Below, piece by piece: positions 1 through 4,741 of a stretch of 8,375 nucleotides of DNA. The notes under the pieces were generated by a model. The model searched no databases. It saw only the letters and a program-made list of their open reading frames with translations, and was not told the DNA's origin. This stretch comes from Aurantibrevibacter sp041747755 (GTDB lineage: Bacteria; Bacteroidota; Bacteroidia; Flavobacteriales; Flavobacteriaceae), in contig JBGTEN010000038.1 of assembly GCA_041747755.1 (NCBI GenBank), forward strand, positions 1 to 8,375, in the 5' to 3' direction. Numbering within the stretch: the first letter of the stretch is position 1; each line of letters starts with the position of its first letter. A program made the position numbers and the translations under genes.

Positions 1-183
1 TTTAGAAAAGAATATCTATCATTATTAATTCTCTTATCAAATAGAACTAGTAATGATGTAAAACCTTATCACAACTTACTTGCTGAAACTCACTTAAAAG
101 AATCTGAAAAACACAAAGAGAGTTTTAATGCACACGATTACAATAAGGCTTTACAATCTTCACAACTCATCAGACTCAGATGA
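1..183 (+). CDS. 3' end of an open frame entering from the left edge (possible frameshifted part of the next gene)
   Basis: The first reading frame is open from base 1 to a TGA at 181-183, about 60 residues. The peptide is hydrophilic and helical-looking, with a Leu-rich start (EYLSLLILLSNR) and a Lys/Glu/His-rich middle (LKESEKHKESFN). I recognise no family. It overlaps the next gene by 56 bases in another frame, which is unusual for two genuine genes. Either it is the end of an upstream gene and the next start is drawn too early, or it is the N-terminal part of the DUF2971-like protein separated by a frameshift near 110-140, or it is not coding. The upstream sequence needed to decide is outside the window. 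Confidence 0.3.
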   Translation, partial: FRKEYLSLLILLSNRTSNDVKPYHNLLAETHLKESEKHKESFNAHDYNKALQSSQLIRLR

Positions 184-898
184 GTTTGCATATGCAGCTG
201 AAAAATTAAATATTAACAACAATCAAAGTGATTATTCAAAAAAATATTTATACACCTTATCATTTTGCAATGCTTCAGAATTAGCAAATGAAAACCTTTG
301 GAAGGAATATGGGAAAAATTATCAAGGAGTAGCGATTGAATTTGAAATTGTAAACAATCCTAACGAATGGCATAACTTTATGCTTTCTCAAGTGTTCTAT
401 GAAATTCCTAAAAATTTTGTAGAAATGGAAAATGAATTAAAATCCTTTCATGAAAAATATCCGTACGCTAGTACTTTTATCGATTTAGGAAAGTTAATCG
501 CATTTCATAAAAAACCTGATTTTTCAAAGGAACTAGAAATTAGGCTATCAACATACTTTCCATTCAATAATACAGAAGCTTATGAGAAATTTTGCAACAC
601 GGAGTTTCGATTAGAAAAAGGAAGACCTAGAGAAACGGACTATTTTGGACTCAAACTTTGGGTTGAAAATAATTCACCGTTTGTAAAAAGTAACAACCCA
701 GAATTTGATAGAAGATTGGATGTTGAAACTTCCTATTTTAAAGAAAACCCCCAAATTAAGATAACCAATATATATTTTGGCAAAAACTGTGGGATTTCAA
801 ATCAAGAATTCACACCTTTTTGGACAAAACTAAAACATATAACACATCGTAAATTAGGTTATGAAATTGAAAATTTAGAACTAAATCTGTATGGATAG
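128..898 (+). CDS. DUF2971-like protein, probably short at its N-terminus
   Basis: The 256-residue product resembles the DUF2971 family, whose function is not established and which is common in variable genome regions. Visible signs are an N-terminal IRLYNLHN...DSDEF stretch (about 6-20), like the 'x-N-x-x-x-N-D-x-x-E-F' strip of the family; YLYTLSFC followed by LWKEYGKNYQGVAIEF (40-72), like the family's 'SLS...MWxxYAxxHxGVxIxF' core; HKKPDFSKELEIRL (127-140), like its 'K...W..E.E.R' motif; and KITNIYFGKNCG (211-222), like its 'I..I..G' tail. The part that usually precedes the first motif, roughly 30-50 residues, is missing. All-frame reading shows stops at 95-97 in this frame, so it cannot extend upstream. 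AAAGAGAG lies 4-12 bases before ATG and could serve as a weak ribosome site. The gene is more AT-rich than its neighbours (32% GC in one sampled line against 43% in gpsA), suggesting transfer. Confidence 0.6.
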   Translation: MHTITIRLYNLHNSSDSDEFAYAAEKLNINNNQSDYSKKYLYTLSFCNASELANENLWKEYGKNYQGVAIEFEIVNNPNEWHNFMLSQVFYEIPKNFVEMENELKSFHEKYPYASTFIDLGKLIAFHKKPDFSKELEIRLSTYFPFNNTEAYEKFCNTEFRLEKGRPRETDYFGLKLWVENNSPFVKSNNPEFDRRLDVETSYFKENPQIKITNIYFGKNCGISNQEFTPFWTKLKHITHRKLGYEIENLELNLYG

Positions 899-901
899 AA
901 G

Positions 902-980
902 GCACTATGCACACCAATAGTAGCCGTTCCGCCAAAAGGCCGACACGGTCCTCCTACGGCGGACAAGTGCGCAAGCCGTT
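902..980. repeat. GC-rich imperfect hairpin with direct repeat AGCCGTT, just after the DUF2971-like gene
   Basis: Starting four bases after the stop codon, the sequence can fold as nested arms: TGCACAC (908-914) with GTGCGCA (967-973), one mismatch; TCCGCC (928-933) with GGCGGA (958-963), perfect; and GGCCG (938-942) with CGGTC (946-950), one wobble pair, loop ACA. Unpaired bases lie asymmetrically on the left arm (915-927). AGCCGTT occurs twice in the same direction (922-928 and 974-980). There is no T-run directly after it, so it is not a simple terminator. Its composition contrasts sharply with the AT-rich gene before it. The bulged hairpin at the end of a single accessory gene is reminiscent of a cassette-end recombination site, but the integron core sequences are not seen at both ends. 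Confidence 0.45.
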
Positions 981-1006
981 AAAGAGTCAAAAAATCAATT
1001 TATATA

Positions 1007-1029
1007 CCTCTCTTTAAGAGGCTTTTTTT
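1007..1029 (+). terminator. Intrinsic terminator
   Basis: CCTCT (1007-1011) pairs with AGAGG (1017-1021) over a 5-base loop, followed by C and a run of seven T (1023-1029). Orientation and position suit termination of the DUF2971-like transcript. Because the stem is perfectly paired it may also act weakly on gpsA transcripts coming from the right, where the downstream sequence on that strand is A/T-rich but without an immediate T-run. Confidence 0.6.
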
Positions 1030-1145
1030 GTTTCTCCGTCAATATTGAAAGCCATATTTTTAATGCTTTTCGGGCGTTCCAATGGACTGCTACCTCGGAT
1101 AGTACTCTACGGTAACACAAACTCCTAAATAAAAATTCTCGTGTA
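1022..1145. repeat. Possible dispersed flavobacterial intergenic repeat downstream of gpsA
   Basis: Read on the minus strand, this stretch gives a short translation (ARKALKIW...TEKQKKPLK) that resembles spurious short proteins I remember being predicted next to many genes in marine flavobacteria (RKALKNMAFNIDGE-type tails). That is recollection, not a search. The DNA contains a palindrome TCAATATTGA (1039-1048) and paired segments GCTACC (1089-1094) and GGTAAC (1111-1116). No tRNA or gene is visible. It is the 3' flank of gpsA. Confidence 0.25.
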
Positions 1146-2147
1146 CTAATCCAACCTATCCGTAAGTTCCTTAAAAGTGTATTTTGCGCTTTTCCCCTGG
1201 TATAAAACGGCGTAAACGGCATCCATGATGGGGGTTTTGGAAGGTTTTTTAAAGTTAGCGTTCATTAAATAAGCACTTTTGGCGGCGTAATACCCTTCGG
1301 CCACCATACTCATTTCCATCATGGCACTTTTTACGGTATAGCCTTTGCCAATCATAGTACCAAACATGCGGTTTCGGCTAAACGTAGAATAGCCGGTTAC
1401 CAACAAATCGCCCAGATAGGCGGAGTCGTTTATATTCCGTTTCATATTGTGTACCCGTTTAATAAATCGCTTCATCTCCCGCACGGCATTGCTCATCAAA
1501 ACACTTTGGAAATTATCGCCATAGCCCAAGCCATGGGCGATACCCGCAGCGATGGCATATATATTTTTCAGCATGGCTGCATATTCAGTACCAATAATAT
1601 CATCCGAAATTTTGGTTTTGATATAATCACTGTTTAAGTGACGGGCCACCAGTTCCGCTTTTTCTTTATCAGCACAGGCAATGGTTAAATAGGACAAACG
1701 CTCCAGAGCCACCTCTTCGGCATGGCAGGGACCGGTTATGACTCCTATTTGTTCAAAAGGAATATGATATTTAGTATTAAAATGTTCCCCTACAATGAGT
1801 CCGGTTTCCGGCACAATCCCCTTGATGGCAGAAAAAACGATTTTGTCTTGTAAGGAGCGGCTGAGTTTTTCCAGCTCGGATTCCAAAAAAGCAGATGGAA
1901 TGGCAAAAATAAGCACATCTGCTTCATCCACTGCAAGATTGATGTCATTGGTCAATTTTAGAAGGTTCAAATCGAATTCCACCGAGCTTAAATAATTGGG
2001 ATTGTGTCGGTATTTCGAAATATGTTCCAGTGCATCTGCATTCCGCATGTACCATAGTACTACTTCTTTATTTCCGGTCAACATTTTTACAATGGCGGTA
2101 GCCCAGCTGCCACCACCCAAAACTGCAAAACGTACTTCTTTCTTCAT
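1146..2147 (-). CDS. gpsA: Glycerol-3-phosphate dehydrogenase, NAD(P)+ dependent
   Basis: Cytoplasmic enzyme that reduces dihydroxyacetone phosphate to sn-glycerol 3-phosphate, the backbone for phospholipid synthesis. Its 333 residues match the usual length. The N-terminal Rossmann fold opens with VLGGGSWATAI (9-19), the family's GxGxW(G/A)TA nucleotide loop. SAIKG (106-110) carries the first conserved Lys (109). TGPCHAEEV (138-146) corresponds to the GPSxAxEV signature, with Cys where many homologues have Ser. The C-terminal helical domain has MLKNIYAIAAGI (192-203) with the second catalytic Lys (194), then LGDLLVTGYSTFSRNR (245-260), corresponding to the GDL..T..S..SRN substrate and phosphate-binding strip. 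The start at 2147 puts the nucleotide loop at the normal distance. It is divergent from the lipoprotein gene and its 3' end faces the DUF2971-like gene, so it is probably monocistronic. Confidence 0.96.
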   Translation of the reverse strand: MKKEVRFAVLGGGSWATAIVKMLTGNKEVVLWYMRNADALEHISKYRHNPNYLSSVEFDLNLLKLTNDINLAVDEADVLIFAIPSAFLESELEKLSRSLQDKIVFSAIKGIVPETGLIVGEHFNTKYHIPFEQIGVITGPCHAEEVALERLSYLTIACADKEKAELVARHLNSDYIKTKISDDIIGTEYAAMLKNIYAIAAGIAHGLGYGDNFQSVLMSNAVREMKRFIKRVHNMKRNINDSAYLGDLLVTGYSTFSRNRMFGTMIGKGYTVKSAMMEMSMVAEGYYAAKSAYLMNANFKKPSKTPIMDAVYAVLYQGKSAKYTFKELTDRLD

Positions 2148-2165
2148 TAGGAACGATTAGTCCGC

Positions 2166-2173
2166 CAAAAGTA
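2166..2173 (-). promoter_or_regulatory. Possible -7 box for gpsA
   Basis: On the minus strand the sequence reads TACTTTTG, an exact match to the Bacteroidota -7 consensus TAnnTTTG, 18 bases before the gpsA start codon. No TTG of the -33 type is found 17-23 bases further upstream, so support is limited to the one box, and the leader would be very short. Confidence 0.3.
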
Positions 2174-2225
2174 ATTAAAAAAATATTCTTCTTGTAAAAG
2201 ATTGATAATCAGTAATATAAAAAAT

Positions 2226-2241
2226 TTGGCACGAGAATTGG
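2226..2241 (+). promoter_or_regulatory. Sigma-54 (RpoN) -24/-12 promoter for the lipoprotein gene
   Basis: TTGGCACGAGAATTGG matches the sigma-54 consensus YTGGCACG-N4-TTGC at every fixed position except the last base (G for C). The second G of the -24 element (2229) and the G of the -12 element (2240) are 11 bases apart, the required geometry. Transcription would start near 2252, giving a leader of about 22 bases before the ATG at 2274. Sigma-54 promoters need an AAA+ enhancer-binding activator; none is encoded in this window. Confidence 0.6.
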
Positions 2242-2273
2242 TTTTTCAATTTTAGAACCATAATACAACTACT

Positions 2274-3200
2274 ATGAAATCGTTAAAACTACTATTCGGA
2301 ACCGTACTCATAGGTACGCTTTTGAGCTCTTGTTATTCTGATGTTATTATTGAAGATGACTATATTGACGCTCCCGTTTTTAATGTGGCGCAGGCACTGC
2401 AATCTCATGAATTATGGTATGTGGATATCAACGCTACCCGCGGAAATGGCGAAGTACCGTTTTTACAACGTGCTTTTACCATTTCTTTTGATCGGGGAAC
2501 ATTGTATGCCAACAATAATATTTCCGGTATTGGTAAAAATGGAAATGGTTTTGGTATAGATGTAGGGTATTATGACGTACTACCGGGCACCGTCGAAATT
2601 GATCATGATTTGGATGGACTTTGGTTACTGGATGTGTATATGGTGAATAACCGGACTATAGAATTATACGACCCAAGATCGGACACTTCGTATTTTTTAA
2701 AGGGTTATCAACGCAGCAATTTTGATTATGATATGCTGTTTTACGACAATATGCAGTACTTATTACAAGAGTATACCGTTTGGGAAAAGGTATTTACCAG
2801 TCAGGAAGGCGCTATAAATGAATTTGACAATGAGAATTTTCTGCAATTCCTTTCCGGAGCAAATGGTAATTTCTTTAGATCTTCCATAGATCAATCGGGT
2901 ACCCCGGTCAACAGTATCGTTTGGGATTATGAAGGCGATTATGAAGTATATGATGTGCCTAATGATATAACACTAAAAACCCTGACATTGGACTACGATT
3001 TTATGGGGAATGATTATTTTGAGATTTATGCGATTAATGACAACACTATAGAATTGTACCATCCGGATAGCGGTACGATTTATGAGTTTAAGGGAAGAGG
3101 ATATATACAATATCTAAAATCCGGAAATTCTTTGGAAACTAAGAAAAGACAGAAAACGGTAAATCCGGTGATGCAAGTAAAACGTAGCAGAAAAAGTTAG
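2274..3200 (+). CDS. Two-repeat flavobacterial lipoprotein of unknown function
   Basis: Secreted lipoprotein of 308 residues. A short basic start and hydrophobic stretch (MKSLKLLFGTVLIGTL) lead to the lipobox LSSC with the lipidated Cys at 20; the following acidic residues (SDVIIEDD) could be a surface-export signal of the Bacteroidota type. The mature part has two related halves: about 46-146 and 166-277. Each ends in the same pattern, NNRTIELYDPRSDTSYFLKG (125-144) against NDNTIELYHPDSGTIYEFKG (255-274), preceded by YDVLPGTVEIDHDLDG and YDVPNDITLKTLTLDYDF. This points to an internal duplication of a beta-rich domain. The last ~20 residues are strongly basic. I recall close relatives in flavobacteria labelled 'nicotinic acid mononucleotide adenylyltransferase', but no nucleotidyltransferase HxGH motif exists here, so that name looks wrong. 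It stands alone between a sigma-54-like promoter and a terminator. Confidence 0.85.
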   Translation: MKSLKLLFGTVLIGTLLSSCYSDVIIEDDYIDAPVFNVAQALQSHELWYVDINATRGNGEVPFLQRAFTISFDRGTLYANNNISGIGKNGNGFGIDVGYYDVLPGTVEIDHDLDGLWLLDVYMVNNRTIELYDPRSDTSYFLKGYQRSNFDYDMLFYDNMQYLLQEYTVWEKVFTSQEGAINEFDNENFLQFLSGANGNFFRSSIDQSGTPVNSIVWDYEGDYEVYDVPNDITLKTLTLDYDFMGNDYFEIYAINDNTIELYHPDSGTIYEFKGRGYIQYLKSGNSLETKKRQKTVNPVMQVKRSRKS

Positions 3201-3262
3201 GTTTGGCATTGTGGTACGACAAAGCATCTGAAAAAGAATTGGTTTTGGTTGTTGAATAGAAA

Positions 3263-3296
3263 GCGCTCTGGGCAGAAATGTTCAGGGTGTTTTTTT
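3263..3296 (+). terminator. Intrinsic terminator of the lipoprotein gene
   Basis: GCGCTCTG (3263-3270) pairs along all eight positions with CAGGGTGT (3283-3290), using three G-U wobbles, and is followed by a run of T (to 3296). The wobbles become A-C mismatches on the other strand, so the terminator should work only for plus-strand transcripts and not for the AraC-family gene coming from the right. Confidence 0.7.
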
Positions 3297-3330
3297 GTAA
3301 GGAGATAGGCTAGTTTTCCATAGGCATAAG

Positions 3331-3387
3331 AAAGTCCAATGTCCAAAGTCCAATGTCGAAGGTTTCTGGTTTCTGAGTTTCAAGTTT
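3331..3387. repeat. Degenerate heptanucleotide repeat tract
   Basis: The tract reads as seven-base units: AAAGTCC, AATGTCC, AAAGTCC, AATGTCG, AAGGTTT, CTGGTTT, CTGAGTTT (one extra base), CAAGTTT. The first four make a 14-base unit repeated twice (3331-3343 and 3345-3357 identical). It lies between convergent genes, beyond the terminator. It has no coding or obvious folding role. Similar 'AAAGTCC/AATGTCG' tracts are, in my memory, frequent between genes in flavobacteria. Confidence 0.6.
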
Positions 3388-3457
3388 AGCTTGTTGCCAT
3401 TGATGCTGTTTTTCACCAACAATGCATGCGCGCTTTACCTCCCATAGCCCTATCGCA

Positions 3458-4306
3458 CTATAGTTTAATATGTTTCTTCCTAAACGTGGAAGGATTCTCC
3501 AAGGTTACTTTTTTAAAGGTTCGATTAAAATAAGAAAGACTATCAAATCCGCATTCATAACAGGTCTCTCCAATATTTTTTCCGGTCATCAATAAACGTT
3601 TAGCCTGACTAATCCGATATTGATTTAAAAATGCAATAAAGGTACTTCCGGTTGCTTTTTTAAAATAGCGGCAAAAAGCTTCTCTTCCCAAATTACAAAG
3701 ATGGGATAGTTCCTCTATTTCAATTTTTCGCTGATAGTGTTCATCAATAAAGGCATGAATTTGTCGTAACCGATCCTGTTCCTTCTTTTTATACCGGTTT
3801 ACAAAAGGCCTTTCATGCAACAAAGTATATTCCTGACTTTCGGCCAACAGCTGTAATAGTTGCAGTACTTCGATAAACAGGGCAGAAGGTGACATCCCAA
3901 AAAGCGTCTTCATCCGTTTGCCAACCAGGTCCTTGGTTTTCCCTGTAAAGGCAATACCATGGGTAGCATTGTCCAACAGAATTTTTATCCCATCTAGTTC
4001 CGGAATGGCATCAATAACCTGACTAACAAAAGAAGGTTTTATATGTATTACTTCCTTTTTGTAATCTGTTGTCACTCTATAATCAAAGTTAAGATGGGGT
4101 ATATTAGAACCAATCAACACTAAATCACTTTCTTTATAGGTGGAGATATGGTCGCCTACATGTCGCGTAGCACTAGCATTTTCAATAAATACAAGCTCCA
4201 GTTCCGGATGAAAATGCCAATAGAATAAATCATTCAACTTTGGGTTGTGCAAAAGTCGAATAAGCCCCGGGGCATCGGTTTGAATGGTTTCTAACTGAAT
4301 TTTCAT
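3458..4306 (-). CDS. AraC-family transcriptional regulator with cupin sensor domain
   Basis: DNA-binding regulator of 282 residues, the standard length. The N-terminal cupin-like region (about 25-95) has YWHFHPELELVFI (29-41), with the His/Glu pattern common in sugar- or small-ligand-sensing AraC proteins, and DLVLIGSNIPHL (61-72), the second cupin strip. The C-terminal double helix-turn-helix starts near 180: IEIEELSHLCNLGREAFCRYFKKATG (195-220) is the first and IGETCYECGFDSLSYFNRTFKK (245-266) the second, followed by the family's closing P-x-x-(F/Y)-R-K (NPSTFRKK, 271-278). The gene is divergent from the dioxygenase gene, the usual arrangement of a local regulator and its target, and a 21-bp-period direct repeat lies near the dioxygenase promoter. 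Its ligand is not known. No clear terminator or -7 box of its own was found. Confidence 0.93.
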   Translation of the reverse strand: MKIQLETIQTDAPGLIRLLHNPKLNDLFYWHFHPELELVFIENASATRHVGDHISTYKESDLVLIGSNIPHLNFDYRVTTDYKKEVIHIKPSFVSQVIDAIPELDGIKILLDNATHGIAFTGKTKDLVGKRMKTLFGMSPSALFIEVLQLLQLLAESQEYTLLHERPFVNRYKKKEQDRLRQIHAFIDEHYQRKIEIEELSHLCNLGREAFCRYFKKATGSTFIAFLNQYRISQAKRLLMTGKNIGETCYECGFDSLSYFNRTFKKVTLENPSTFRKKHIKL

Positions 4307-4364
4307 ATCCTAATATTTAATATGAATTTTATAAAAGTTTTTAAATTAAGTCTATTTTTAAAAC

Positions 4365-4479
4365 CTTTTCCGAAAGAATAGCACGAGCAAAGCTCTGAAA
4401 TTCAGGAGCTCCGTTGTCGGAGCGACGCAGAGTTTGCCGGACGGTTTTCAGCTAAAGCTGAAAAATTCCTACGGAAAAG
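4365..4479. repeat. REP-like intergenic element with inverted ends and internal hairpins
   Basis: The ends are inverted: 4365-4379 and the reverse complement of 4465-4479 agree at 13 of 15 bases (outer CTTTTCCG/CGGAAAAG perfect). Inside are GCTCCG (4408-4413)/CGGAGC (4418-4423), loop TTGT; TTTTCAGC (4445-4452)/GCTGAAAA (4457-4464), loop TAAA; and CTGAA/TTCAG near 4395-4405. It is more GC-rich than the surrounding spacer, has no open frame for a transposase, and lies between divergent genes, so it is not a gene terminator. I recall similar elements being dispersed in marine flavobacterial genomes. It could be a non-autonomous mobile repeat. Confidence 0.6.
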
Positions 4480-4494
4480 TGTCTTTTTCTTTGG

Positions 4495-4526
4495 TTCATT
4501 TCTTTTGGACAAGCAAAAGAAATGAA
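4495..4526. repeat. 12-bp perfect hairpin next to the REP-like element
   Basis: TTCATTTCTTTT (4495-4506) is the exact reverse complement of AAAAGAAATGAA (4515-4526), with an 8-base loop GGACAAGC. It sits 15 bases beyond the inverted-end element and is probably part of the same composite repeat (together 4365-4526). The loop and arms resemble a sequence (TTCTTTTGGACAAGCAAAAGAA) that I remember as frequent between flavobacterial genes. The remaining spacer 4527-4650 is AT-rich with no gene visible. Confidence 0.6.
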
Positions 4527-4651
4527 TAGAGAATATTTTTAAGTCCAAATTATCTACTGGTGAATTTCTACAAATTATTCTCAGTTTGATTAAATAGAAT
4601 ACATCAATTTAATTATTATGATTCAATGTAACGGTATAATAAATCAAAAAT

Positions 4652-4682
4652 ATCAATATTGTTCAAATACTAATCAATATTG
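4652..4682 (+). promoter_or_regulatory. Candidate AraC-type operator: two ATCAATATTG copies, 21-bp period
   Basis: ATCAATATTG occurs at 4652-4661 and again at 4673-4682, same orientation, start to start 21 bp, two helical turns. AraC-family proteins typically bind two direct half-sites on one DNA face with about this spacing, the proximal one next to or overlapping the -35 region. Here the proximal copy ends 26 bases before the -7 box of the dioxygenase gene, which lacks a good -33 element, as expected for an activated promoter. Each copy contains the palindrome CAATATTG. The regulator encoded just across the spacer is the obvious binder, by inference. Confidence 0.5.
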
Positions 4683-4708
4683 CGGTGGAATACAATAAAG
4701 TTTCTAAT

Positions 4709-4716
4709 TAGCTTTG
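4709..4716 (+). promoter_or_regulatory. -7 box of the dioxygenase gene
   Basis: TAGCTTTG is an exact match to the Bacteroidota -7 consensus TAnnTTTG, 25 bases before the ATG at 4742, giving a leader of about 20 bases. No TTG occurs at the normal 17-23 base distance upstream; the nearest is the end of the proximal ATCAATATTG copy at 26 bases, so activation by a bound regulator is plausible. Confidence 0.5.
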
Positions 4717-4741
4717 TAAGAGGACTTTAAAGAAACAAATC

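Noticed and set aside
902..980. Canonical integron attC site
   Set aside because: GTTAAAG is present at one end (978-984), but the matching RYYYAAC core is not found at the left end, and no integrase gene is in view. Kept only as an imperfect hairpin.
995..1222. Minus-strand open frame of 75 residues overlapping the gpsA 3' end
   Set aside because: Its first part lies within gpsA in another frame and the rest is intergenic repeat-like sequence ending in the terminator; no protein family is recognisable.
3200..3259. Short reading frame after the lipoprotein stop giving LGLALWYDKASEKELVLVVE then TAG
   Set aside because: It looks protein-like but has no start codon; a stop lies just upstream at 3185-3187. 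It could be a remnant of an alternative C-terminus but 20 residues are not enough to claim it.
4365..4479. Insertion sequence defined by the inverted ends
   Set aside because: Only about 115 bp long with no transposase frame and no target duplication that I can see; described as a REP-like or non-autonomous repeat instead.
4634..4640. TATAAT-like -10 box in GGTATAATAAATC
   Set aside because: Bacteroidota housekeeping promoters use TAnnTTTG rather than TATAAT, and the site lies more than 100 bases from the start codon with a better box at 4709-4716.
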